In this document: in pieces, positions 53,345 to 61,913 of the stretch | Layout of the letters: each line of letters starts with the position of its first letter | Numbering within the stretch: the stretch's first letter is position 1 | DNA from: JABWBD01 sp040768665 | GTDB taxonomy: Bacteria; Planctomycetota; Planctomycetia; Pirellulales; Thermoguttaceae | Assembly (NCBI GenBank): GCA_040768665.1 | Contig: JAXGMN010000024.1 | Coordinates: 1-64,000, forward strand | Length of the DNA: 64,000 bases | Direction: 5' to 3' | Made by a program: the position numbers and the translations under genes | The notes under the pieces: model-generated | The model's input: the letters and a program-made list of their open reading frames with translations, nothing else | Told to the model about the DNA's origin: nothing | Databases searched by the model: none

Positions 53345-53405
53345 AACAACCACGGTGCGCAAAGCCGCTCAACGCGCCATCTCTACCTTTACGAAAGGCA
53401 ACCAG

Positions 53406-54872
53406 ATGAAAACGACAACGGCAAAACACATACTCCTGCCCCTCCTTCTACTTGCCCCGATGTTCGCCGCGGACTCCCGGGCAGCCTTAAATCCCCACAT
53501 CATCTTCGTCATGGCCGACGACATGGGCTGGGGCCAGACCGGCTATCGTGGCCATCCGGTCCTCAAGACCCCGAATCTCGACGCGATGGCCGCCAATGGC
53601 TTGCGCTTCGAGCGGTTCTATGCCGGCGGCCCCGTCTGCTCGCCCACCCGAGCCACGGTCCTCACCGGCCGCACCCACGACCGAACCGGCGTACTCAGCC
53701 ATGGCTACGCCCTGCGGTCCCAGGAGAAAACGATCGCCGAGGCGCTGAAGACCGCCGGCTACGTCACGGGCCATTTTGGCAAGTGGCATCTCAACGGCCA
53801 CCGCGGACCCGGCGCGCCGATCCTCGCCGCCGATCCTCGCCATCCGGGCCGGTTCGGCTTCGACGAGTGGGTTTCCGTCTCGAATTTCTTCGACATGGAC
53901 CCGCTGATGAGCCGCCAGGGCCGGATCGAGCAGTTCACCGGCGATTCCTCGGAGATCGTTGTCGCCGAGGCGGCGAAATTTCTCGAGAAACACCGCGCGA
54001 GCGGCAAGCCGATGTTCGCCGTCATCTGGTACGGCACACCGCACAGCCCGTTCAAAGCGCTGCCCGAGGACAAGGCGCATTTCACCGAACTCGACGAAAG
54101 CTCCGCCAATCACTACGGTGAGCTGGTCGCCATGGACCGCAGCATCGGCACGCTGCGAAGCCGGTTGCGAGAGATGGACATCGCCGAAAACACGCTGCTG
54201 GTCTTCTGCAGCGACAACGGCGGGCTGCCTCGCATAACACCGGAGACCGTCGGTGGTCTACGCGGCAACAAAGGCTCCGTCTACGAGGGCGGAGTGCGGG
54301 TGCCCGGCATCTTCGAGTGGCCCGCGGTGATTAAGCCCCGGGTCACCAATTATCCCGCCTGCACAATGGATCTCTTCCCGACCGTCGCCGACGTCCTCGA
54401 CCTGCCGGACGACGTGTTTGTCAGACCGCTGGACGGCATCAGCCTCGAGCCGCTGTTCGCTCGGGAGCTTTCTCAGCGGACCAAACCCATCGCGTTCCGG
54501 TTCGGCGCGAAGGCCGCACTGGTTGACAACCGCTACAAAGTACTTACCAACGACCTTAACAAGGGCGACCTCGAACTCTATGACCTCGACGCCGATCCCC
54601 AGGAGACCCGCGATCTCAGCAGGGAACAGCCCGAGCGGTTCCAGAAATTGAAGAAAGAACTCCTCGCCTGGAACGAAGCGGTCGAAGCGAGCTTCGCGGG
54701 CAAGGATTATCCGGAGGGCGAGGTCTCTCCACCCGATCCCGAGCCGCAGGCCTGGTACGACACACCGGCCTACGCCCCATACCTGCCGGAGTGGAAAGAC
54801 CGCTGGGAGTTCAAATCGTATATCGAGCGGCAGAGGAAGACTGGCCAAGGCGCCCGGAAGAAACAGAAATAG
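53406..54872 (+). CDS. Exported S1-type sulfatase, paralogue of the 57072 gene
   Basis: The 488-aa protein has a signal peptide (about 1-25), FVMADDMGWGQTGY, CSPTRATVLTG, GKWHLNGH, GTPHSPF, CSDNGGLPR and RGNKGSVYEGG. N-terminal and middle parts resemble the sulfatases at 49675 and 57072, so these three probably arose by duplication. The C-terminus extends beyond them and ends basic (GQGARKKQK). I chose the ATG at 53406 at the signal peptide; the frame is open to 53187 through the previous gene. Confidence 0.87.
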   Translation: MKTTTAKHILLPLLLLAPMFAADSRAALNPHIIFVMADDMGWGQTGYRGHPVLKTPNLDAMAANGLRFERFYAGGPVCSPTRATVLTGRTHDRTGVLSHGYALRSQEKTIAEALKTAGYVTGHFGKWHLNGHRGPGAPILAADPRHPGRFGFDEWVSVSNFFDMDPLMSRQGRIEQFTGDSSEIVVAEAAKFLEKHRASGKPMFAVIWYGTPHSPFKALPEDKAHFTELDESSANHYGELVAMDRSIGTLRSRLREMDIAENTLLVFCSDNGGLPRITPETVGGLRGNKGSVYEGGVRVPGIFEWPAVIKPRVTNYPACTMDLFPTVADVLDLPDDVFVRPLDGISLEPLFARELSQRTKPIAFRFGAKAALVDNRYKVLTNDLNKGDLELYDLDADPQETRDLSREQPERFQKLKKELLAWNEAVEASFAGKDYPEGEVSPPDPEPQAWYDTPAYAPYLPEWKDRWEFKSYIERQRKTGQGARKKQK

Positions 54873-54917
54873 TGGATTGACCACTTCCTCTCTGACTTTG
54901 TCCAACAAGGCATTACC

Positions 54918-56516
54918 ATGAACAAAGAACTCTTCGCTGCCCTTCTGCTACTGACCCTTTGCCCCTTCACCATCACCTCGGCCGCCCAACCGGCCCCGAA
55001 CATCCTCTTCTGTATCGCCGACGACTGGAGCCCCCACGCGGGCGTCTACGGCACGCCTTGGGTGAAGACCCCCGCCTTCGACCGCGTCGCCCGCGAAGGG
55101 CTCTTGTTCACCCGCGCCTATACCCCCATGGCCAAGTGCGCTCCGTCCAGAGCGATCATCCTCACCGGACGCCACCTCTGGCAAAACGAGGAGGCGGGCA
55201 ACCACATGGCCTACTTCCCCGCCAAACTGAAAAGTTGGCCGGAAGTGCTCATGGATCGCGGCTGGCATATGGGCATTACCGGCAAGGGCTGGGCCCCGGG
55301 AATCGCCAACGACGCCGATGGTAAGCCTCGCCTGATCACCGGCGTGCCCTACAACAAGCGCAAAGCGGCGCCGCCCGCCAAAGGTATTTCCAACAACGAC
55401 TACGCCGCCAACCTTGCCGATTTCCTCGATGCCGCCCCCAAGGGCAAATCCTGGTGTTTCTGGTACGGCGCCACCGAGCCGCATCGCGGCTACGAGTTCC
55501 AGTCCGGCGTCAACAAAAGCGGCAAGAAGCTCGACGACGTCGACCGTGTCCCCGCGTACTGGCCCGATGAGGAAATCGTCCGCCACGACATGCTCGACTA
55601 CGCCTTCGAGGTCGAGCACGTCGACAACCATCTCGCCCGCATGATGGCGGAGTTGGACAAACGCGGCATGCTCGACAACACGCTCATCATCGTCACGAGC
55701 GACCACGGCATGCCTTTCGCCCGCGTCAAAGGCTATGCCTACCACGATTCGAACCATATCCCGCTGGCCATCCGCTGGCCGGGCGGCATCAAGGCGCCGG
55801 GCCGTGTCATCGACGACTTCGTCGACTTCACCGACATTGCCCCCACCATCCTCGACGTCGCGGGCATCGCACCGGAAGGCAGCGGAATGCTGCCGATCAC
55901 CGGCAAGAGCTGGCGGCCCATCTGGAAAAGCGAGAAACCCGGCCGCGTCCTGCCCGACCGCGACCACGTACTCGTAGGCAAAGAGCGAACCGACGTCGGC
56001 CGCCCGCACGACTGGGGCTATCCCATCCGCGGCATTCTCACAGCCGAATACCTCTACCTGCGCAACTACGAACCGTCGCGCTGGCCGGCCGGCAATCCCG
56101 AGACCGGCTATCTCGATACCGACGGCAGCCCGACCAAGACGTTGATCCTCGAGCGCGGCCGCCAAGATCGTTCGGACCGCTACTGGCAGCTTAACTTCGG
56201 CCTCCGCCCCGCCGACGAACTTTTCGATCTGACCACCGACGCCGACTGCGTGAACAACCTCGCCGCCGATCCCGCGCAGGCCGAGCGTGTCCAAAGTCTG
56301 CGCGAGCGGATGGAAGCCAAACTCCGATCCCAGCAGGATCCGCGCATGTTCGGCCAGGGACACGTCTTCGACCAGTACAAACCCACCAACGGCGCAGGCT
56401 TCTACGAGCGATTTCAACGTGGCGAGAATCCTCCGGCCGGTTGGGTGGAAAAACCGACTTCGAAAAGGAGCCGATTCCTCCGCCGAACGAACCCTAAGCT
56501 AAGGATCGGCGAATGA
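54918..56516 (+). CDS. Exported sulfatase, heparan-N-sulfatase-like
   Basis: The 532-aa protein has a signal peptide (about 1-22), FCIADDWSPHAGVYG, CAPSRAIILTG, GKGWAPG, TEPHRGYEF and TSDHGMPFARVKGYAYHDSN. The DHGMPF and ADDWSPH variants are typical of the S1 group containing N-sulfoglucosamine sulfohydrolase-type enzymes; a sulfamate or sulfate ester of an amino sugar is plausible but inferred. The C-terminus is basic (TSKRSRFLRRTNPKLR). A repeat-rich gap of 555 nt follows. Confidence 0.85.
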   Translation: MNKELFAALLLLTLCPFTITSAAQPAPNILFCIADDWSPHAGVYGTPWVKTPAFDRVAREGLLFTRAYTPMAKCAPSRAIILTGRHLWQNEEAGNHMAYFPAKLKSWPEVLMDRGWHMGITGKGWAPGIANDADGKPRLITGVPYNKRKAAPPAKGISNNDYAANLADFLDAAPKGKSWCFWYGATEPHRGYEFQSGVNKSGKKLDDVDRVPAYWPDEEIVRHDMLDYAFEVEHVDNHLARMMAELDKRGMLDNTLIIVTSDHGMPFARVKGYAYHDSNHIPLAIRWPGGIKAPGRVIDDFVDFTDIAPTILDVAGIAPEGSGMLPITGKSWRPIWKSEKPGRVLPDRDHVLVGKERTDVGRPHDWGYPIRGILTAEYLYLRNYEPSRWPAGNPETGYLDTDGSPTKTLILERGRQDRSDRYWQLNFGLRPADELFDLTTDADCVNNLAADPAQAERVQSLRERMEAKLRSQQDPRMFGQGHVFDQYKPTNGAGFYERFQRGENPPAGWVEKPTSKRSRFLRRTNPKLRIGE

Positions 56517-56603
56517 AGGAGTGTCGTGTCCAGGACGGCGTCGGGAGGTGAAAACGGGGCATGCGATCGGCTTGCTGGGTTTCCATTTTTTTCCTCATTT
56601 TCA

Positions 56604-56686
56604 TCCGTGCCCCGGCTTTGCCATCCGTGCTACTCGTGTCTTTGAGTTGTTCTGATAGCACGGATGGCAAGGCCGGGGCACGGATA
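56604..56686. repeat. 30-bp inverted repeat with 23-nt loop
   Basis: Left arm 56604-56633 begins ATCCGTGCCCCGGC and ends ATCCGTGCTA; right arm 56657-56686 is its reverse complement except for one mismatch. ATCCGTG occurs twice in the arm, so the arm is itself repetitive. Confidence 0.85.
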
Positions 56687-56761
56687 GAAAAATCGGTGGA
56701 ACAGAACTGGAGATCGAATCAGCCGATAGAACCACTGAGTTTTCACCCACCCACTCCCGAC

Positions 56762-56885
56762 GTAACCGTTCACGGGGGCGGCCGGGGACTGGTCCATTTT
56801 TCGGCCAATTCGGGTGTTTTGGCGTCAAAGACGTTGGCCGAAAACATGGACCTGTCCCCTTCTCCTCCGCCCCGTGAACGGTTAC
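56762..56885. repeat. Palindromic intergenic element, copy B (124 bp)
   Basis: Ends GTAACCGTTCAC and GTGAACGGTTAC are perfectly inverted. Inside are GGGGACTGGTCC and GGACCTGTCCCC arms around TTTGGCGTCAAAGACG. It aligns to the reverse complement of copy A at 1-125 across its full length. Confidence 0.85.
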
Positions 56886-57071
56886 CTCCCGACCCCCTTC
56901 GGCTTCCACATCCCAGGTCTATACCGGCCCAACTTCTTGAACTTCCACCACCGCATGTGGCAGAATGTTCGGTGTTCCCTGAAACGGCCCGATCTACTGC
57001 TGTTCGATCCGCACCATGAGTTCCCACGAGTTCGTCACCGTCGCTTACTCGTTGACAAGCTGAGGTCACCG

Positions 57072-58571
57072 ATGAAAACCATCCCCCTACTTGCCACACT
57101 CCTCTGGATCTTCGCCGCTTCTGCGCAAGCCGCCGAACAGCGCCCCAACATCATCCTCCTGATGGGCGACGATCACGGCTGGGAGGAAACCGGCTACAAC
57201 GGCCACCAGCATGTGAAGACGCCGGTGCTCGACAAGATCGCTGCCACCGGGCTCCGGTTCGATCGTTTCTACGCCGCCCATCCGAGCTGCTCCCCGACGC
57301 GGGCAAGCTTTCTCACCGGCCGCCATCCCAACCGGATGGGCACATTCACCCCGGGCTGGTCGCTGCGCCCGGAAGAGATCACAATCGCCCACATCCTCCG
57401 CCAGACCGGCTATCGCTGCGGGCATTTCGGCAAGTGGCACGTCGGCACGGTCAAAGCCGGCTCCCCCACCAACCCCGGCGCGATGGGATTTCACCAGTGG
57501 CTCTCGCACGACAACTTCTTCGAAATGAACCCTTCGTTGTCCCGCAACGGCGGCCCCCCGGAAGTCTTTCGCGGTGAGAGCTCCGAAATCCTTGTCGACG
57601 AAGCGATCCGTTTCATCGACGCGGTCCGCCAGGCAGCCACCCCCTTCTTTGCGATCGTCTGGTTCGGCTCGCCGCACGAACCCTACAGCGGCCTGCCCGC
57701 CGATCTCGCCCTTTACGACGACCTGCCTGCGAAGTACTCGAAACCGGTCCGTCTCACGTCCAACGAAACCGGTGCCCAAGTCACACGGCCGCAGGGCGAG
57801 GTCCTCCGCGAGCGCTATGCCGAAATCACCGCGATGGACCGCGCGATCGGCACGTTGCGAAAACACCTTGCGGACCAGGGCCTCAGGCAGAACACGCTCC
57901 TGTTCTATTGCGGCGACAACGGCACGTCGGCCGACTCCGCCCTCGGTGTTCCACACCGAGGCGTCAAAGGCCAGGTCTACGAGGGAGGCATCCTCGTCCC
58001 CGGCCTCATCGAATGGCCGGCCAGGATTCCCGAGCCGCGAAGCACCTCCGTCCGCGCGACCACCAGCGACCTGCTGCCCACGCTCTGCGCCCTCATTGGG
58101 CAGCCCCTGCCGAACCGGCCCCTCGACGGAATCGATCTGACGGGCGTTCTGGATGGCCGGATGACCGAGCGCTCTGGTCCGCTCTTCTTCTGGGCATACA
58201 ACACCGCGCGCCTCAGGCAATCCAAGCCCGAGCCCTGGATCGACCCCGAACTGCAAAAAGGCACCACTCCGCTGGTGAAGTTGATGGGCGACAAAGCCAC
58301 CCGCGACTTCACGAACTACCACCACCCGGCCCTCACCGACGAAGACTATCTCGGTCCGCGGGCGATCATCGACGGGGATTTCAAGCTCGTCGTCCACGAG
58401 AGAAAAAACAAAAAGACCGAACTGGAACTCTTTGATCTGGGAGCCGACCCGGCTGAACAGTCCAACCTGATCGGCGAGCAAACCGAAATCGCGAAGCGGC
58501 TTCAAACCCGCTTGCGCCAATGGCAAGACTCGGTTCTCCATAGTCTCACGGGCGCGGATTACTCGAAGTGA
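57072..58571 (+). CDS. Exported S1-type sulfatase
   Basis: The 499-aa protein has a signal peptide (about 1-20), LLMGDDHGWEETGY, CSPTRASFLTG, GKWHVGT, GSPHEPY, CGDNGTSAD and RGVKGQVYEGG, and ends SLTGADYSK. It is the closest full-length match in this window to the internally deleted gene at 49675. I chose the ATG at 57072 because it opens the signal peptide; the upstream frame runs through the repeat element. The next gene overlaps its stop by 4 nt (GTGA). Confidence 0.87.
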   Translation: MKTIPLLATLLWIFAASAQAAEQRPNIILLMGDDHGWEETGYNGHQHVKTPVLDKIAATGLRFDRFYAAHPSCSPTRASFLTGRHPNRMGTFTPGWSLRPEEITIAHILRQTGYRCGHFGKWHVGTVKAGSPTNPGAMGFHQWLSHDNFFEMNPSLSRNGGPPEVFRGESSEILVDEAIRFIDAVRQAATPFFAIVWFGSPHEPYSGLPADLALYDDLPAKYSKPVRLTSNETGAQVTRPQGEVLRERYAEITAMDRAIGTLRKHLADQGLRQNTLLFYCGDNGTSADSALGVPHRGVKGQVYEGGILVPGLIEWPARIPEPRSTSVRATTSDLLPTLCALIGQPLPNRPLDGIDLTGVLDGRMTERSGPLFFWAYNTARLRQSKPEPWIDPELQKGTTPLVKLMGDKATRDFTNYHHPALTDEDYLGPRAIIDGDFKLVVHERKNKKTELELFDLGADPAEQSNLIGEQTEIAKRLQTRLRQWQDSVLHSLTGADYSK

Positions 58572-60766
58572 AAGTATTCACCATGAAACGCATCCTCCTG
58601 GCCGTTCTCTGTCTCCATCCGTTCGCCGCCGCAGCAGCCGACACACCGCCGAACATCGTCTTCTTCTTTGCCGACGACCAGACCACCGGGATGCTCGGCT
58701 GCTATGGTCACCCGATTATCCAGACCCCCAACCTCGATTCACTTGCCGCACAAGGCGTACGTTTTCAAAACGCCTTTGTCAGCCAGTCGATCTGCTGGGT
58801 CAGCCGTACGACCATCCTTACCGGGCTGACCGGCCGCAGTTACGGCACGCCGGACAACCCGGAACAGACGCGCCCCGACGCGGCACAAACGCTTTATTCC
58901 GATCTCCTCCGCGCCCGCGGCTACCGCACCGGCTTCTACGGCAAGTGGCATGCCAAGATGCCGCGAGGCTACAAACCTGAGGACCATTTTGACGAGTTCG
59001 AAGCCATCTTCCGCAACCCGTACTACAAAAAACAGCCCGACGGCAGCCTCCGCCACGAGACGGATCTGATCGTGGATCGCGGGATCGAATTCTTGAAGCG
59101 CCAGCCGAACGACAAGCCCTTCGCGCTGAATCTCTGGTTCAACGCATGTCATGCCGAGGATGGCGACCGCCGGCCCGGCATCGGCCACTTCCCCTGGCCC
59201 GAGAGCACAAACGGCATGTATGACGGCAGGGACATGCCAGCGCCCCGCCTCAACGCCCCGGCCATCTTCGAAAACCTACCCGACTTCCTGCAGACCACGA
59301 TTAGCCGCGAGCGCTACTTCTGGCGGTGGAACACCGATCAGAAATACCAGACCAACCTGCGGGCCTACTACCGCATGGTCGGCGGGATCGATGCCGCGAT
59401 CGGCCGCTTCATGAAAGCCCTGGACGACGCCGGGCTGGCCGACAACACCATCATCGTCTATTCCGCCGACAACGGCTATCACATGGGCAATCGCGGACTG
59501 GCCGGCAAGTGGTCGCATTTCGAAGAATCCCTCCGGGTCCCGCTCATCATCGCCGACCCGCGTCTGCCTGCCGCCAAGCGCGGCAAGGTCACCGGCGCAG
59601 TGGCCCTGAATCTCGATTTCCCCGCGACCTTTCTCGATTGGGCGGGCGTTCCCGTCCCGGAGCGTTACCAAGGTCGCAGCCTTCGGCCGATCGTCGCCGG
59701 AGAGGTGCCGTCGGACTGGCCGGCCGAGACCTTTCACGAGCATTTTGCCGTCCGCAACCGGATCCCCGCCTGGGAAGGCCTCCGCAACGATCGCTTCAAA
59801 TATGCCCGCTACTTCGATCACGACCGCGAATTTCTCTACGACCTGAAGAACGATCCGGACGAACTGGTCGACCTCGCCGCCGACCCGGCCCACGCCGAAA
59901 CCCTCAAGGCCATGCGCGCGCGTACCGCCGCCCTCGTCGCCAAGTTGGGCGGCCCGCTCGATCCTCTGAAACAGCCTTTCACGGAATCCACCGAACCCCA
60001 CCCCGTCGCCTCAGCCGCCGTTACCGTCAAACCCGGTCCCGACGGCTTCGTCACCCTGTTCAACGGCAAAAACCTTCACGGCTGGGCCGGCGATTCGCAA
60101 TACTGGTCGGTCGAGGATGGCGCACTCACCGGCACCACCGACGGCTCGCTCAAGATGAACCGCTTCATCACCTGGACCGGTTCCACCATCTCCAACTTCG
60201 ATCTCACCATGAAGGTCAAGATCAGCGCCGGCGGCAACAGCGGACTGCAATACCGCGGCGCCTCGCGCCCCGACCTCGGCCTCGACGTGGTAACCGGCTA
60301 CCAGTGCGACGTCGTCGCCGACAACCCCGACTACAACGGCATGCTCTACGAGGAGAAAGGCCGCCGCATTCTCGCCCACACCGGCGAGAAAGTGATCGTC
60401 GCCCCCGACGGCCAACCCTGGATCGTCGGCCGCATGTCCGTCAAGGAGTTCCCTCCCGACCAGTGGCACGACTACCGCGTGCTCGTCCGCGGCAACCATC
60501 ATCAGCACTGGATCGACGGCCACCAGACCGCCGACCTGATCGACCTGGACGAAAACGGCCGTGCACTGGAAGGCGTGCTCGCCATGCAGGTGCATGTCGG
60601 CCCCGCCATGAAGGTCCAGTTCAAGGACATCAAGATCAAGCACCTGCCCGACGACCTGCCCCTGCTGACCGCCGAGGATCATCCCATCCCCGCCGGCTCC
60701 CTCGGCGTCAAGCCCCAGGGCAAACTCCCCAAAGACTGGCAGCCCCCGGTTTATGGAAAACCGTGA
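58568..60766 (+). CDS. Sulfatase fused to a DUF1080 (3-keto-glycoside hydrolase) domain
   Basis: The 732-aa exported protein combines an S1 sulfatase with a C-terminal DUF1080 domain (about 493-685: GFVTLFNGKNLHGWAGD, SGLQYRG, GYQCDV, WHDYRVLVRG). The sulfatase part has FFADDQTTG, GKWHAKM and YSADNGYHMGNRG, but its maturation motif is CWVSRTTILTG (Cys76), with Val in place of Pro. DUF1080 domains are described as 3-keto-disaccharide hydrolases. I give the GTG at 58568, which overlaps the previous stop; an ATG at 58583 sits at the signal peptide and may be the true start. Confidence 0.85.
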   Translation: MKVFTMKRILLAVLCLHPFAAAAADTPPNIVFFFADDQTTGMLGCYGHPIIQTPNLDSLAAQGVRFQNAFVSQSICWVSRTTILTGLTGRSYGTPDNPEQTRPDAAQTLYSDLLRARGYRTGFYGKWHAKMPRGYKPEDHFDEFEAIFRNPYYKKQPDGSLRHETDLIVDRGIEFLKRQPNDKPFALNLWFNACHAEDGDRRPGIGHFPWPESTNGMYDGRDMPAPRLNAPAIFENLPDFLQTTISRERYFWRWNTDQKYQTNLRAYYRMVGGIDAAIGRFMKALDDAGLADNTIIVYSADNGYHMGNRGLAGKWSHFEESLRVPLIIADPRLPAAKRGKVTGAVALNLDFPATFLDWAGVPVPERYQGRSLRPIVAGEVPSDWPAETFHEHFAVRNRIPAWEGLRNDRFKYARYFDHDREFLYDLKNDPDELVDLAADPAHAETLKAMRARTAALVAKLGGPLDPLKQPFTESTEPHPVASAAVTVKPGPDGFVTLFNGKNLHGWAGDSQYWSVEDGALTGTTDGSLKMNRFITWTGSTISNFDLTMKVKISAGGNSGLQYRGASRPDLGLDVVTGYQCDVVADNPDYNGMLYEEKGRRILAHTGEKVIVAPDGQPWIVGRMSVKEFPPDQWHDYRVLVRGNHHQHWIDGHQTADLIDLDENGRALEGVLAMQVHVGPAMKVQFKDIKIKHLPDDLPLLTAEDHPIPAGSLGVKPQGKLPKDWQPPVYGKP

Positions 60767-61232
60767 AGCATTCAGAGCCTGTCCCAAAACCGCCGGGGAC
60801 TGGCTCATTTTGCGGAGTCTTCGGAGCAAAATGTGCCTGTCACCTCGTATACTCGGATCAGAAGCACTTACGGGAAAGGGACTTACGGTTCTACTTCCCT
60901 GGCCAAGTGCATATCTGAGTTGTTCTCTGCTTCCCTGGATTGAATGTGCTTCCTCCAGGGTTGCTTGTTCCATGGAATTTGCTTCCGAGTATCTGCTTCC
61001 CGCTGCATGTCGTTGCAGTCCAGTTCTTCCCATCAGTTCTGTTTTCCCGCATTTGCGAGTTCTTCGCCTGGGAGGGCTCCGTCGAGTAGTGATCAGTGAT
61101 GCAGTAGTGAGGATTGATGCAGTACGACTTTTTTCACCGAGTTTGAAATGGCCACACCCGACGCGCCGAAAAGCCTACCGGTATCGCGAACCATTGACGT
61201 CTTGGCACATGTTTACCGTTGGAGGCAACGCT
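60767..61232. other. Intergenic region upstream of the IS110-associated genes
   Basis: 466 nt. It contains the hairpin element at 60794-60845 and, at about 60930-61010, several TGCTTCC words at irregular 8-18-nt intervals. No gene is supported; the frame that stays open here belongs to the 135-aa gene starting at 61233. Confidence 0.55.
60794..60845. repeat. GGGGACTGGCTC / GTGCCTGTC hairpin element
   Basis: CGGGGACTGGCTCATTTTGC at the left and GCAAAATGTGCCTGTC at the right enclose GGAGTCTTCGGA. The core from TTTGCGGAGTCTTCGGAGC to GTGCCTGTC is nearly identical to 30091-30124. CAAAACCGCCGGGGACTGGC recurs with one change at 63235-63254. Confidence 0.75.
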
Positions 61233-61640
61233 ATGCCGCTGAAAAAGCCCTTGCCTGTCCTGGAGCCTCACCGGCTCCGCCGCATACCGCGCTCGTTCGC
61301 ATGGATCGACCATCGCCTTCGAAGCGAAGGTCTGCTCAAGAAGCTTCGCCCCGAAGATATCGGACTGTACCTGTTCCTCACGCTGGCCGCCGATCGCGAC
61401 GGGCTTTCCTGTTGGCGGTTGGACCGCATCGAACGGGACATCCCCTGCTTCGACCGCCATGCGCTGTGGGACGCCCGTAGCCGACTCGCTCAGTTGGATC
61501 TCATCGCCTATCGGCCCTGGCGCGACGGCGAACCGGACGGCTGCTACCAGGTGCTTGCCGTCGACCGGCCTCGTGACAGCCTCTCGCCCCAACTGACGGC
61601 GCTGCTGGACAACATCGGACGACGCATCGAGACTCGCTGA
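61233..61640 (+). CDS. Small protein of unknown function next to IS110 transposase
   Basis: The 135-aa protein starts at an ATG with a GGAGG ribosome site 7 nt upstream. It is basic, with PHRLRRIPRSFAWIDHRLRS, then GLYLFLTLAADRDGLSCWRL and a helix-turn-helix-like LDRIERDIPCFDRHALWDAR, so a small DNA-binding or replication-initiator-like fold is possible. I do not recognise a named family. Its position 273 nt before the transposase suggests it travels with the element or lies at the insertion site. Confidence 0.5.
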   Translation: MPLKKPLPVLEPHRLRRIPRSFAWIDHRLRSEGLLKKLRPEDIGLYLFLTLAADRDGLSCWRLDRIERDIPCFDRHALWDARSRLAQLDLIAYRPWRDGEPDGCYQVLAVDRPRDSLSPQLTALLDNIGRRIETR

Positions 61641-61913
61641 CACACACTTACCCCACGCGCGGGATGCCACGCCTGTCACCTCGGAACCTGATCCGCAGCA
61701 AAGATTGTGACCCGCGCTTTTTGGACCACGCCTAAAGGCCAAGTATGAGTCGGTTGGAGACGATGCTTGGGCCGCTCGCGCGCCCAACCACGGACGCTCC
61801 GGATCACCCACGAGGTTTTGGCTTAGGCCGTTGGATATCGAATCTTCCTCCATCCTCGCACCAACATCGGACCGCAACCGCGGTCGCCCAGCAATACCTT
61901 CAGGAGAATCACC
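61641..61913 (+). ncRNA. Candidate bridge-RNA region of the IS110 element
   Basis: 273 nt of noncoding DNA between the small gene and the transposase. IS110-group elements encode a structured bridge (seek) RNA in such a 5' end. Two hairpins are visible: TTGGGC/GCCCAA at 61767-61787 and GACCGC-AACC-GCGGTC at 61870-61885, and GGTTGG/CCAACC (61752-61789) offers an alternative fold. Boundaries, promoter and guide loops cannot be fixed without the element's exact ends. Confidence 0.45.

Larger units (their letters stand above)
56517..57071. other. Intergenic region with two large palindromes
   Basis: 555 nt between two sulfatase genes. It holds the 30-bp inverted repeat at 56604-56686 and copy B of the GTAACCGTTCAC element at 56762-56885. 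No gene or clear promoter was seen; the frame open from 56814 into the next gene is not supported before 57072. Confidence 0.65.
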
